A stretch of DNA of 64,000 bases from Pirellula sp. (lineage in GTDB: Bacteria > Planctomycetota > Planctomycetia > Pirellulales > PNKZ01), in the NCBI GenBank assembly GCA_013822735.1, contig PNKZ01000024.1, positions 1 to 64,000 on the forward strand, given 5' to 3'. This document shows, piece after piece, positions 1 through 9,048 of the stretch (its first letter is position 1; every line of letters begins with the position of its first letter). The position numbers and the translations under genes were made by a program. The notes below the pieces were generated by a model. That model was given only the letters and a program-made list of their open reading frames with translations. It was not told the origin of the DNA and made no database searches.

Positions 1-82
1 GAGCCTGCAGCGGTCCTGCCCACGGGGCCGGCAATATCGCCGTGAGTACCAACAGGATTTGAAAGCGTCGTTGCTGCTGCAT
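1..82 (-). CDS. N-terminus of a secreted protein, cut by the window edge
   Basis: Reading the minus strand from the ATG at 82 gives 27 open codons running off the left edge. The peptide begins MQQQRRFQILLVLTAILPAP: three Gln, two Arg, then a hydrophobic core followed by Pro/Ala/Gly. That is the shape of a Sec signal peptide with a cleavage region near residues 22-27. The mature protein lies outside the window, so no function can be given. The ribosome binding site is weak (CTGGA about 8 bases upstream). It could be a chance ORF, but the signal-peptide pattern makes it credible. Confidence 0.55.
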   Translation of the reverse strand, partial: MQQQRRFQILLVLTAILPAPWAGPLQA

Positions 83-413
83 TTTGGTTATCCAGTTCTA
101 TTCCAGAAGTTAATGGGAATAATCACACGCCGGCACCGCCCTTCGTCAGCCAACGCCGAAGCGCGAGCGGCCATAGTGAAGGTCGCATCAACTGAGGGCG
201 ATTCGAGCCGCTCCGCAGCCGATGGGCCTTTTAACTGCGCGACATCCCAGCGACGGGACCATTCCGGCGGCACGACGAACGCGTAGGCGACCTACGCGGC
301 CGGCAGAGCGGAGTGGATCGTTGCCGGGCGGAGTAATGTACGTAGTATCGAACAACGAGCGTTATGCAAAGGTCGGGCTCCTCCATGGGCCCGGCGGCCG
401 TACCGACGCAGTC
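83..413. other. intergenic region, no gene recognised
   Basis: This 331 bp stretch separates a leftward gene leaving the window from a leftward small ORF. Short ORFs are present on both strands, but none has a plausible ribosome binding site or recognisable protein features. It may hold the promoter for the secreted protein at 1-82. I see no strong inverted repeat or terminator in it. Confidence 0.4.
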
Positions 414-653
414 TTACTTACCTCGAAAAATCACGACGTCGCCCTGGACGATTACCGAGGCGTCAATTCCCTCGGCCAGTTCGAAGGCCAGACAGTCGAT
501 CGGCAACGCTTGGTCGTCGAGTTGCAAAAGCTCCTCAGACGTCACCACCGCAGCTCTATGTTGCTGCAGCAGTTCATTCACGCCAAGTGCGTACCGACGT
601 AATTCGCAAAGTTCGTGGGGCGGACAAATTTCGAGCGGGCGTGGTTGAGCCAT
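414..653 (-). CDS. small hypothetical protein with strong RBS
   Basis: The 79-residue product starts MAQPRPLEICPPHELCELRR. The chosen ATG at 653 has an AGGAGG Shine-Dalgarno seven bases upstream (RNA reads AGGAGGCAACTCT before ATG), one of the best in the window. That makes it a better start than the ATG at 752. The protein is soluble, Leu/Glu-rich in the middle, and ends in a short Val/Ile-rich stretch (ASVIVQGDVVIF) like a beta hairpin. I do not recognise the family. It sits beside a decayed integrase and may be cargo of the same lost element. An overlapping 126-codon ORF on the opposite strand (222-602) has no comparable RBS. Confidence 0.5.
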   Translation of the reverse strand: MAQPRPLEICPPHELCELRRYALGVNELLQQHRAAVVTSEELLQLDDQALPIDCLAFELAEGIDASVIVQGDVVIFRGK

Positions 654-949
654 AGAGTTGCCTCCTTCATGAAGAGTTTGGCGGAAAGCTACTTTGCTGA
701 TACTCGTCAGACGCGTGGACTCGGCGCTACTAGGATTATCACGAGAAGACACTTGGAAAGACAGTTGACCTTACGTCGTCGTTTGGGAGCCCCCCGCCGT
801 GAAAATCACACTCACAGGAAGTCTTCAAAATGGGAAAACTGCAAAGCCCGGTTCTGGCACGGACATGCACAGATGTCGCCAACTGGTGCGAAGAGCAGGG
901 AGAGGGTGACCAATGAGGTACTGCCGCTGCCGTCCAATTACTTGTCTCG
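654..949. other. intergenic region with probable decayed coding DNA
   Basis: This roughly 300 bp stretch lies between the small ORF and the integrase remnant. In the same frame as the remnant, an ATG at 830 opens a 28-codon stretch (MGKLQSPVLARTCTDVANW...) that is closed by TGA at 914. Beyond that stop the frame continues into recognisable integrase sequence. The region therefore looks like mutated upstream parts of the same element, but nothing in it can be assigned with certainty. Confidence 0.35.
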
Positions 950-1400
950 CACACGCGCGAGAAGAACATCGCCAAGAAAGACGAACGGGGACGAAAGGTA
1001 GACGTACATGCCCTGCGGCATACCTACGGCACGCTACTGAGCAAAGCGGGAGTTGCGCCAGGCACCGCGCAAGCGGCGATGCGGCATTCTTCCATCGACC
1101 TCACGATGAACACTTACACCGCCCCGAAGCTGCTGGACGTGTCCGGAGCGATGGAGTCGCTACCCTCACTCCCGCGATCGGGCGGATCGCAAAAGGAGCG
1201 AAACGTTGCAAAGACAGCAGGCACTGACGATTACCGGTCCTCGCCGCTTGCACCAACTTCTGACCTTCCGAGCAAATCGTGGTCGTCTGCTGACAAGACG
1301 GCAGCCGATGTGAAGTCGGACTGGTGCGCCAAGAAACGTCGTAAGTGCCGACGCGGACAAAAGAAGCAAGCCGCTGACAACGTGTGTCAACGGCTTGCAT
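950..1400 (+). pseudogene. C-terminal remnant of a tyrosine recombinase/integrase
   Basis: One frame reads AKKDERGRKVDVHALRHTYG, then a segment ending RHSSIDLTMNTYTAPKLLDV. These are the second half of a phage-type integrase catalytic domain: the ArgHis of the RxxH box (LRHT), the second His (RHSS) and the nucleophilic Tyr in NTYT. The part after that (LPSLP, LAPTSD, SSADK) resembles the tails of planctomycete integrases. The N-terminal domain and the first catalytic Arg are missing, the frame is closed by TGA at 914, and no start or RBS is visible. The frame runs into the tRNA-Ala gene. This is a dead integrase left beside its probable tRNA attachment site. Confidence 0.75.
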
Positions 1401-1404
1401 GTAG

Positions 1405-1477
<73 letters not shown>

Positions 1478-1522
1478 GTGTCGCCCCCGCCAGCGAGTCA
1501 AAGTGCTGACAACAGGCCGCAG

Positions 1523-1596
1523 TGCGCGCGCCAAGATTCGAACTTGGGACCTCAGCCTTATCAGGGCTGCGCTCTAACCAACTGAGCTACGCGCGC
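1523..1596 (-). tRNA. tRNA-Ile (anticodon GAT)
   Basis: The minus strand gives a 74-base cloverleaf: acceptor GCGCGCG paired with CGCGCGC plus discriminator A, D-arm AGCTCAGTTGGTTAGAGC, anticodon stem CAGCC/GGCTG around a loop containing GAT, and T-arm with GTTCGAATC. CCA is not encoded. It is 45 bases upstream of tRNA-Ala and probably co-transcribed with it. Confidence 0.95.
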
Positions 1597-1870
1597 ATCG
1601 AATCAAACGGAACCAAACCAAACAGTCGAACCAAACAATGGTCGGGCAAGGCCTTACGCTCGGCGCTCAGATCGCCCGCCATGAGCGGGACACCGGTTCG
1701 CCGACAAAGGTTCTGCCTCCCAGGCGACCAGTTCGCCGAATGGGAGCGGGCAATTGTAAAACATGACTCGCCCGGAGAGAAGTGGCTTTCGACGGAAAAA
1801 CACCCGTCGCGGGCTCGCGCACCTCCCGGCAGGTTGCACCGGCGGCGTAAGCGGCACAATCGTTCGCCTG

Positions 1871-2251
1871 CTACGGCTTGGCTTGCAACCCGCCGGTCGA
1901 GAGGAACGCCGCGAAGAAACCGACGCCCAGCAGCAAGTCGATCCCCGCAAACGCCATCACGCTCCCCGGGATGCGTCCTTGTTGCAAGAGCCAGAGCGCC
2001 GCGAACCCGAACGAGGCCTTCTCAAGCATCGCGGCCGGCATCAGCAAACGATATCGCGCCGGATCGCGCGCGATCACGAGAAATGCAACCTGCCACGCGA
2101 CGGCCGTGCCGACAAAGCCGTAGAAGAATTCCGGATGCGTGATCGCCGGCGGATACTCGCGCCCGATCAGGTCTTCCATAAAGTAATACGGCACGAGCAG
2201 CAGCAAGCCGTAGGTGCCGGCAAGCCCGAACATCCAGCGGGCAAACTTCAT
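1871..2251 (-). CDS. small four-helix membrane protein, hypothetical
   Basis: This 126-residue protein has about four hydrophobic segments: residues 5-24, 44-62, 70-88 and 97-118. It has few charged residues, so it is an inner-membrane protein. A GAGG motif lies seven bases before the ATG. It follows the lipoprotein gene on the same strand after 14 bases, so the two probably form an operon. The layout resembles DoxX-like or other small four-helix families, but I see no diagnostic motif and do not assign a function. Confidence 0.75.
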   Translation of the reverse strand: MKFARWMFGLAGTYGLLLLVPYYFMEDLIGREYPPAITHPEFFYGFVGTAVAWQVAFLVIARDPARYRLLMPAAMLEKASFGFAALWLLQQGRIPGSVMAFAGIDLLLGVGFFAAFLSTGGLQAKP

Positions 2252-2265
2252 GACGAGCCTCGCGT

Positions 2266-2868
2266 TTACTTTTCACGAACCAGCGCGCCGGTCGCATCGA
2301 GATAGCGAAACTTCTTGCCGTTGGCGCGCACGGCGGCAATCCCCTTTTGTTCGTACGACACCGGCTGCTCGGGATCGCTCCCCGGCTCTTTCGGCAGCGG
2401 CTTCCCTTCGACGACGAACTCGTCGACCAAATCGAAGCCGTCGACCTCGTTGCCGTGGAATGTGAAATATCGGTCTTTGTGTCGCAGCGGTACTTCCAGG
2501 CCGATGACGTAGGTAATCTTGCAATCCTTCGGAGTCTTCGGATCGCCGAGCCGCTCCTCAATCACCATTCGCGCGTACTCGGGAAACTGAATCGTTTCCA
2601 TCGCGGCGAGAATGTCCGCCAGCGAAGCGTAATGCGGCTCCGGCTTGGCGGCGAGCATGAGTTCTTCGATGCGCGGAGCGTCTTCCTCGCGGGCCATTTT
2701 GCGCAAGTCCGTGGCGTCGAAGTTCGTCACCGGTTGCACGACGACAAACGTCTCCCCTTGGTACTTCACCGTAGATTGTTTCTCTCCTTGCGGAGCGTCG
2801 AGGCTGCAGCCGGTCACGGCTACAAGCGTCATCAAGACGAGTCGGGAAAGCGTGCGATTCAAATTCAT
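2266..2868 (-). CDS. predicted lipoprotein, hypothetical
   Basis: This protein of about 200 residues starts at MNLNRTLSRLVLMTLVAVTG and then Cys21 (lipobox V-T-G-C), so it is likely lipid-anchored. The mature part is soluble and mixed alpha/beta. It mentions no known catalytic motif: an acidic segment MAREEDAPRIEELML, then aromatic strands around residues 120-170. I preferred this ATG over the upstream one at 2910 because it places the signal peptide at the N-terminus. The membrane protein gene at 1871-2251 follows in the same direction. The function is unknown. Confidence 0.75.
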   Translation of the reverse strand: MNLNRTLSRLVLMTLVAVTGCSLDAPQGEKQSTVKYQGETFVVVQPVTNFDATDLRKMAREEDAPRIEELMLAAKPEPHYASLADILAAMETIQFPEYARMVIEERLGDPKTPKDCKITYVIGLEVPLRHKDRYFTFHGNEVDGFDLVDEFVVEGKPLPKEPGSDPEQPVSYEQKGIAAVRANGKKFRYLDATGALVREK

Positions 2869-2934
2869 GGCGACGGATCTCAGAGGGCGGAGGCGAGGGA
2901 ATGCCGGCAAGTGTATGCCGGGAGCAAATAATAG

Positions 2935-4146
2935 TTACGCGGGCGACGTTTGCAGTTCATCGAGCGAGTGCAGGGCAAAGGCCGTATGCAATGCGGAGCC
3001 GATGGGAAGCGCCGCTTCGTCGACCTTGAATTTCGGATGATGCACGCCGTAGACGGCCCCCAAGGCTTCGTTACCGATGCCGAGAGCCACGAAACAGCCG
3101 GGCACGACATTCGTGTAATAGGCGAAGTCTTCGCCTCCCATCGTCGGCGGCAGTTCCAGCACCGCCGCATCGCCGAGCGTCGCGCGGCCGAGCCCCTGTG
3201 CGACTTCCCAGCAGTAGGCGTCGTTCACCGTCGGCGGATAGTCGTTGCCGGGAAAGCTCACCTCGGCCGTGCAGCGGTTCGCCTTCGCGACAAGCTCCAC
3301 CAATTCGCGGACGCGTCCTTGGAGAAATTGCATCCCCGGCATGGTAAGCGAGCGAATCGTGCCGGTGAGTTGCACTTCCGCCGGAATCACATTGTAAGCA
3401 TGGCCCGCGCGCACCGTCGTAACGCTGATCACCGCCGGCTCCAGCGGATCGACCTCGCGAGAAACGATAGTTTGCAGTTCGACGATGATTTTCGCCGCCG
3501 TGACGACGGGATCGATCGTCGTGTTCGGCTTCGCAGCATGTCCCCCCTGCCCGCGTACAGTGATGTTGAGCGACCCGGCCGATGCCAGAAACACCCCCGC
3601 GCGCGAACCGATCGTGCCGGTCTTCAATTGCGGCCAAACGTGGAGCCCAAACACGCGCTCGACGCGCGGCGTCTGCAACGCTCCTTCTTCGCACATCCGT
3701 TTGCCCCCTGCGCCCCCTTCCTCCGCCGGCTGGAACAATAGCTTCACCACGCCGGGCAGTTCGTCTTCGCGGGCCTTGAGCATTTTGGCCGCGCCCAGCA
3801 GCATGGCCGTGTGGCAATCGTGCCCGCAGGCATGCATCTTCCCCGGCGTCCGGCTGCGAAACGGCACGTCGGCCTCTTCTTCGATCGGCAATGCGTCGAT
3901 ATCGGCTCGCAGCGCCACGCACGGGCCTTCGCCTCGGCCGATCGTCGCCACGATGCCGGTTTCCGCCACCGGCCAGCGGTACGGAATTCCCAGTTCATCA
4001 AGCCGGGCGCGGATCACTTCGCTAGTCCGCTTTTCTTCGTAGCCGAGTTCGGGATACTCATGCAGTGTCCGACGGATGCCGGTGATCCAGTCCGCATGAG
4101 TGCGGGCTTCGGCGAGCAATGCGGCGGGCGAGGTTTGCGTCGGCAT
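2935..4146 (-). CDS. M20 family amidohydrolase (hippurate/IAA-amino acid hydrolase type)
   Basis: This protein of about 403 residues is a zinc or manganese-dependent amidohydrolase of peptidase family M20D, which releases an amino acid from N-acyl conjugates. Visible family signatures are LHEYPELGYEEKRTSEVI near the N-terminus, the metal-binding MHACGHDCHTAMLLGAA, QPAEEGGAGGK with the catalytic Glu, GHAYNVIP, and GGEDFAYYT near the C-terminus. The start at 4146 (MPTQTSPAALL) fits the family better than the upstream ATG at 4194. miaA lies 51 bases upstream on the same strand. The natural substrate cannot be told from sequence. Confidence 0.92.
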   Translation of the reverse strand: MPTQTSPAALLAEARTHADWITGIRRTLHEYPELGYEEKRTSEVIRARLDELGIPYRWPVAETGIVATIGRGEGPCVALRADIDALPIEEEADVPFRSRTPGKMHACGHDCHTAMLLGAAKMLKAREDELPGVVKLLFQPAEEGGAGGKRMCEEGALQTPRVERVFGLHVWPQLKTGTIGSRAGVFLASAGSLNITVRGQGGHAAKPNTTIDPVVTAAKIIVELQTIVSREVDPLEPAVISVTTVRAGHAYNVIPAEVQLTGTIRSLTMPGMQFLQGRVRELVELVAKANRCTAEVSFPGNDYPPTVNDAYCWEVAQGLGRATLGDAAVLELPPTMGGEDFAYYTNVVPGCFVALGIGNEALGAVYGVHHPKFKVDEAALPIGSALHTAFALHSLDELQTSPA

Positions 4147-4197
4147 GATGGCGTGCGCGAGGTGAGAGGAAGGGCGAACCGTAACAACCGGCATATT

Positions 4198-5139
4198 CTA
4201 ACCGCTCGCCAGCTGCGCATAAATGCGCTGGGCAATCTGGCGCGAGTCGACCGGTTCCGTCATCGGAACCGTACGGCACTCCTCCAAGCTGCGAAACCAC
4301 GTCCCTTGCCGCTTGGCAAATTGTCGCGTGTGGGTCTTAATCGCCGCGGCGAGCTCTTCGCGCGGCAACGTGCCTGCCAGCATCTCGATGGTTTCACGAT
4401 AGCCGAGTCCTTGCCGGGCCGTGCGACTCATGCCGCCGGGAGCCGCCAAAGCATGCACGGTTTCGTCGACGAGCCCCGCCGCAAGCATCGCGTCGACGCG
4501 ACTTTCGATCCGCGCAAACAGCACCTCCCGCGGCCACTCCAGCAGAAACACGCGCCCCACGGCTTCGCTTCGCGGCCGCTCAAATTCGCGCTGCAATGTG
4601 CTCAGCGGCCGCCCGGTGAGTTCGTGCACTTCCAAGGCCCGAATGATTCGGCGACGGTCGTTCGCATGCAGCTTCGTCGCCGTCGGGGGGTCGACCTCGG
4701 CCAGTCGTTCTTGCAGAAACGTCGGACCGTTGCGATCGGCCTCCGCTTCCCAGCGTCGGCGCAGCTCCCAATCGGCCGGCGGACCCTCGAACATGCCGCG
4801 CAGCAACGTCTTCAAGTAAAGCGGCGTGCCGCCGACAATGAGCGGCGTTTTGCCGCGGGCCAGAATGTCGTCGACCACGCGGCGTGCCGCCACGGCGTAA
4901 TCGGCTTGGCTGTATTCTTCGCTCGGCTCGACGATGTCGAGCATGTGGTGCGGCACCGTGGCCCGTTCTTCCGGCGAGGCCTTGGCCGTGCCGATGTCCA
5001 GACCGCGATAGACGGTCATGGAGTCCAACGCCACGATCTCGGCGCCGAGCAGCCGCGCGAGTTCCAGGCCGATGGCGCTCTTGCCGCTTGCCGTCGGTCC
5101 CGTCAGATACACGCACGCCGCAGGAAACGGTTCGGGCAT
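4198..5139 (-). CDS. miaA: tRNA dimethylallyltransferase
   Basis: MiaA transfers the dimethylallyl group to N6 of A37 in tRNAs that read codons starting with U. The 313-residue protein has the P-loop GPTASGKS at residues 14-21, the DSMTVYRGLDIGTAK segment, PHHMLDI, the GGTPLYLKTLLRG segment and NDRRRIIRALEV. Its length matches the family. The C-terminal half carries RQFAKRQGTWFR, the usual tRNA-contacting region. It sits between the M20 hydrolase and a rhodanese, all leftward, and is probably co-transcribed with them. Confidence 0.96.
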   Translation of the reverse strand: MPEPFPAACVYLTGPTASGKSAIGLELARLLGAEIVALDSMTVYRGLDIGTAKASPEERATVPHHMLDIVEPSEEYSQADYAVAARRVVDDILARGKTPLIVGGTPLYLKTLLRGMFEGPPADWELRRRWEAEADRNGPTFLQERLAEVDPPTATKLHANDRRRIIRALEVHELTGRPLSTLQREFERPRSEAVGRVFLLEWPREVLFARIESRVDAMLAAGLVDETVHALAAPGGMSRTARQGLGYRETIEMLAGTLPREELAAAIKTHTRQFAKRQGTWFRSLEECRTVPMTEPVDSRQIAQRIYAQLASG

Positions 5140-5170
5140 CGCAGCGCTGCTCCGCTCGTCGACCGCCGAC

Positions 5171-5515
5171 CTAGTACTTGACCATGCCGGGCTCGATATC
5201 TTCGGCCCATTGATGGATGCCGCCGGCCATGCTCTGCGCCTGCGCGAAGCCGTTTTGCCGCAGCCATTGGGCCACGCGCATGCTGCGGCCGCCGTGGTGG
5301 CAATGCACGACGATCGGGCCGTTGCGGTGCGCTTCGATTTCCTTCACGCGCGTGGTCAGCTCGCTCATCGGCAGCAGCATCGCCCCTTCAATGCGCACGG
5401 TGTCGTACTCGCTCTTCTCGCGGCAATCGAGCAGCAGAAACGCCTCGCCGGCGTCGAGCTTTTGCTTGACCGTACGACAATCGACTTCCCAGGGCAAACT
5501 TGCAGGTCCCGACAT
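5171..5515 (-). CDS. single-domain rhodanese-like protein
   Basis: This 114-residue protein is a stand-alone rhodanese domain, a sulfurtransferase fold. The aspartate and arginine of LLLDCREKSEYD come at about residues 30-36, and the active-site loop HCHHGGRS has the catalytic Cys at residue 72. The start has a GAGGA RBS five bases upstream. It ends 31 bases before miaA, suggesting one transcript. The loop CHHGGRS is one residue type away from classical CRxGxR, so transferase activity is likely but the acceptor is unknown. Confidence 0.92.
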   Translation of the reverse strand: MSGPASLPWEVDCRTVKQKLDAGEAFLLLDCREKSEYDTVRIEGAMLLPMSELTTRVKEIEAHRNGPIVVHCHHGGRSMRVAQWLRQNGFAQAQSMAGGIHQWAEDIEPGMVKY

Positions 5516-5655
5516 AGTGCTCCTCGCAGCGCGTAAACTTTCGTCAACCGCCGACTATTGTAATCCATGCCCCGGCGCTGCGGCTACGATACCGGTCCGA
5601 TTTCGGGTAGAATGCTTGGTTGTCGCACGTTCTCGCACGGAGGGTTGCCGCAGGT

Positions 5656-8600
5656 ATGACGAGCCGCGTCACGGTTGTTGCCGGGCCCGCGCGCAGCGGC
5701 AAGACCCATGCGCTGCTCCACGACTATCGTGTCGTGCTGCGCAATCAGCGTAGCGGCGGTTCGATCGGCGGCACACTTTGGATCGGCCCCAACCGCCGCG
5801 CAGTCGAGCAAGTGCGCGACGCTCTCCTGGCCGACGGCCTGGCCGGTTGCTTTGATCCCGGCATTCAAACGTTCGACCAATTCGCGCGCCGCGTCACGTC
5901 GCACGCGGCCACGGAAATCCGCCCGCTCGACGACCGCAGCAAGCGGCTGCTGCTCGAACAGCTGTTGCGTGAAGCCTTGGCCGCCGGGAAGTTGAAACAC
6001 TTCGCCGCGATCGCCCATACGCCGGGCTTTCTCGACCTGACGGCCCGTTTCATCAGCGAATTGAAGCGCGTCGAGATTTGGCCGGAGCAATTCGAGGAAG
6101 CCTGCAAGCAAGCGGCCGACTTTGCGCACCGCGGCAAGCCGGCCCAACGCGAGCGCGAACTGATCGAGATCTACAGGAGCTATCAAGTCATCCTGGAGCA
6201 GCATCAGCTCTACGACGCGGAGGGCTTGTTTTGGTCGGCCCGGAGTCTCTTGCATGCAGGACAGCAGGCTCCGTGCGAAGGCCTGAAGCTGGTCGTCGTC
6301 GACGGCTTTACCGACTTTACCCGCACGCAGCTCGAAATCCTCGAGGAACTCGCCCGCCGAAGCGAGCAACTCGTGATTTCGCTGCCGGACGAAGAGTCGG
6401 ACGAACGCGAAGACCTCTTCGCCAAGCCGCGGCGGACGCTCGCCGAACTTCGCAAGCGACACGCCGGCCTGGAAGTGCGCCGATTGCCTCGTCGGTCGGA
6501 AGCCCAATGGCCGGCGCTTGCGCATGTGGAGCGCGAGCTCTTCAAAAGCCCGCGCCGCATGCAGCCGACCGATTCGCACGAGCGGATCGAATTCATTGCC
6601 GCGTCCGGCACCGTGGCCGAAGTGGAAGAACTGGCGCGGCGCGTGAAGCGACTGATCGTCGTCGGCGACGAAAGCGCGAAGCCGCCGCGGCCCGTCCGGC
6701 CCGAGGAGATCACCATCGTTTGCCGTTCGCTCGGCGATAACGGCTCGCTGCTGCGAGAGTTCTTTACGCGGTACGGTATCCCGACGGCGCTCGAGTCCGG
6801 CCGACCGCTGGGACAATCGCCGAGCCTTACCGCCTTGATGGCGCTCGTGAAGCTCGGCCACGACGATTGGCCGTTTCGCGATTTGCTCGCGGTCCTCGGC
6901 GGCAATTACTTTCGGCCCCATTGGCAAGAGACCGCTTCGCCCGGCGTACCGGAAGCTACCGAACGAACCATCCGCCGCGTGCAGGTACCGTCGGGCCGCT
7001 CCGTATTGCTCGAGATGATCGAGAAGGTCGCACTGCGGGCTCCGGACGTCGTCGATCCGCGTGATCCGTTTTCGGAGCGGAGCGAGAAACGGAACCGTGC
7101 CCGGGAGGAGGCTTTGCTGGCGCTGCCGGTCTTGAAGCGTTTGGCGGCCGCGCTCGACGCCCTCCCCTCGCAGGCTTCGGCCGCCGAGTGGTCGGAGGCG
7201 TTGAAGGGTCTCGCCCGCGAGACCGGCATTCTGCAAAGCATGAGCGACGCCAAGTCCGACGAACTCCACTCTCAGCCGCTCCGCGATCTCGGCGACGACT
7301 TCGCGGCCTGGAATTCGTTTCATCAGGCGCTCGGCGCAGGCGACCGACTTGCCCAACTGACGCGCGGCGCCGCGGCGATGATTCCGCGCAGCGAGTTGGT
7401 CGACTACTTGGAAGCGATCGTTCAAACGGAGCAATTGCCCGGCGAGCGCGACGAGACCGGGCGGGTTCGCATCCTCTCGGCCATCACGGCCCGCACGCTG
7501 GCGGCGCCGTATCTCTTCGTGGCGGGGCTGACGGAGAAATCGTTTCCCGCCAACGACGGCGGCGGGCAGATCTATAGCGATGGCGAAATCCAGCAACTTG
7601 TGAGCTGCGGACTGCCGCTCACGTCGGCTTCGCAACGGCGTCGCGACGAGATGTTGCTCTTCTACGAAACGATTCTCCGCGCCGAGCGCCGGCTCTGGCT
7701 GTCGTTTCCCGCGCTGAATGAAAAGGCCGAGCCGCTGCTGCCGAGCCCTTACTTGGCGGAGCTGGCGCGCATTTGCAAGCACGACCTGCACAAACACGAC
7801 GAGCTTTCCGACCTGAGCCCGATTGCGCCCGAAGGCGTGTTGCTGAACATCTTCGATGCCCGCATCCGCGCCGCCGCCCACGCCGGCCGGCCGGACGGCG
7901 ACGTTGCGGAACTTGCCGCCGTCGTGCGACACTCGGCCGAGACGGGGCGCAATCTCTTGGCCGGGCTGGCGATCGTCGAAGAGCGCAGCCGTCGCGGAGC
8001 GTTTGGCGCTTATGAGGGGATGATCCTCGGCGAAGATTCGCGTCGCATGCTGGAGCATCGCTTCGCGGCCGATTTCCCGTGGAGCGCCGGACAACTTGAG
8101 CAATACGGCGGCTGTCCGTACCAATTCTTTCTCGAACGGGTTCTACGGCTGCAACCGGTCGGCGAGGTCGGGCTGGAGATCGACTACGGCAAGCGGGGCA
8201 GCCGGGTACACGACGTGCTCGCCGAGTTGCACGCCCAAATGAACGAACGTCTCGGCCGTTTTGCGCTCCCCAGCGAAACGGCGCCCGCCGACTACGAGCA
8301 GATTGTCGAAGAAGCGATTCGTACGTTCTTGAAAAGGGAAACCGACGAATCGCTGCTCGAGGCTTTCCGCGCGGTCGATGAAAAGCTCCTGCGTCGGTGG
8401 CTCCTCAACTACGCGGAGCAGCACGGAGCTTACGAGAAGACGAACGTGAAGTGCGACGAACTGCCCCGCCCTCGGCACTTCGAAGCCTCGTTCGGTATGC
8501 CGAATCCGCCCGCCGACAAGATTTCGACGTCCGAGCCGCTGGAACTAACGCTCCATGACGAGCGCGTGAAGATTACGGGCCGGATCGATCGGATCGACGT

Positions 8601-9048
8601 CGGCATGTCGGCCGGGCGGGCCGTGTTCACGATCGTCGACTACAAAACCGGCAGCAGTGCCGGGTACTCGAAAAGCCACGTGGTTTCCGGGCAAGCGCTG
8701 CAGCTCACGCTCTACGCGATGGCCACCGAACGGCTTCTGCTGCGCGGCGACGGGGCCGTGCCGTGGCAATTCGGCTATTGGTTCGTCGCCGATTCCGGTT
8801 TCAAGAAGACGCTGTTGCTCCACGAAGTTGACTCGGGAGATCTGAAGGCGACCGGCGATTGGACGGAGCTTCGCGAGCGGATCGTCGAGAGGGTCGTGTC
8901 GCTCGTGCGCGGCATTCGGCGCGGCGAGTTTCCGGTCTACAACGAGGACGAAGACTGCACGTCGCGCTGCGACTTCCGCACCGTTTGCCGAGTAGCACAA
9001 ATCCGCAGCTTGGAGAAAGTATGGCAACCGCCGTCGCCCCAACGCTGA
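5656..9048 (+). CDS. addB: AddB-like helicase-nuclease subunit (PD-(D/E)XK, Fe-S)
   Basis: This protein of about 1130 residues resembles the AddB/RexB partner of the AddAB double-strand break resection enzyme. A P-loop GPARSGKT lies at residues 10-17. The C-terminal RecB-type nuclease has GRIDRIDVG and VDYKTGSSAG. Four cysteines around the nuclease (Cys820 in GGCPYQFF, then Cys1101, Cys1105 and Cys1111 in CTSRCDFRTVC) match the AddB iron-sulfur staple. The final spacing is CX3CX5C rather than the CX2CX5C I recall for Bacillus. The ATG at 5656 places the P-loop correctly; an in-frame TTG at 5620 is less likely. It overlaps addA by 28 bases. Confidence 0.9.
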   Translation: MTSRVTVVAGPARSGKTHALLHDYRVVLRNQRSGGSIGGTLWIGPNRRAVEQVRDALLADGLAGCFDPGIQTFDQFARRVTSHAATEIRPLDDRSKRLLLEQLLREALAAGKLKHFAAIAHTPGFLDLTARFISELKRVEIWPEQFEEACKQAADFAHRGKPAQRERELIEIYRSYQVILEQHQLYDAEGLFWSARSLLHAGQQAPCEGLKLVVVDGFTDFTRTQLEILEELARRSEQLVISLPDEESDEREDLFAKPRRTLAELRKRHAGLEVRRLPRRSEAQWPALAHVERELFKSPRRMQPTDSHERIEFIAASGTVAEVEELARRVKRLIVVGDESAKPPRPVRPEEITIVCRSLGDNGSLLREFFTRYGIPTALESGRPLGQSPSLTALMALVKLGHDDWPFRDLLAVLGGNYFRPHWQETASPGVPEATERTIRRVQVPSGRSVLLEMIEKVALRAPDVVDPRDPFSERSEKRNRAREEALLALPVLKRLAAALDALPSQASAAEWSEALKGLARETGILQSMSDAKSDELHSQPLRDLGDDFAAWNSFHQALGAGDRLAQLTRGAAAMIPRSELVDYLEAIVQTEQLPGERDETGRVRILSAITARTLAAPYLFVAGLTEKSFPANDGGGQIYSDGEIQQLVSCGLPLTSASQRRRDEMLLFYETILRAERRLWLSFPALNEKAEPLLPSPYLAELARICKHDLHKHDELSDLSPIAPEGVLLNIFDARIRAAAHAGRPDGDVAELAAVVRHSAETGRNLLAGLAIVEERSRRGAFGAYEGMILGEDSRRMLEHRFAADFPWSAGQLEQYGGCPYQFFLERVLRLQPVGEVGLEIDYGKRGSRVHDVLAELHAQMNERLGRFALPSETAPADYEQIVEEAIRTFLKRETDESLLEAFRAVDEKLLRRWLLNYAEQHGAYEKTNVKCDELPRPRHFEASFGMPNPPADKISTSEPLELTLHDERVKITGRIDRIDVGMSAGRAVFTIVDYKTGSSAGYSKSHVVSGQALQLTLYAMATERLLLRGDGAVPWQFGYWFVADSGFKKTLLLHEVDSGDLKATGDWTELRERIVERVVSLVRGIRRGEFPVYNEDEDCTSRCDFRTVCRVAQIRSLEKVWQPPSPQR

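Noticed and set aside
3811-5181. 456-codon plus-strand frame over the M20 and miaA genes
   Set aside because: Both minus-strand genes carry full family signatures; the plus frame is Arg/His-rich.
5584-8124. 846-codon open frame on the strand opposite addB
   Set aside because: The frame lies antisense to a conserved helicase-nuclease gene, lacks an RBS, and its product is Arg/Gln/Ala-rich without any motif. High GC leaves such mirror frames open.
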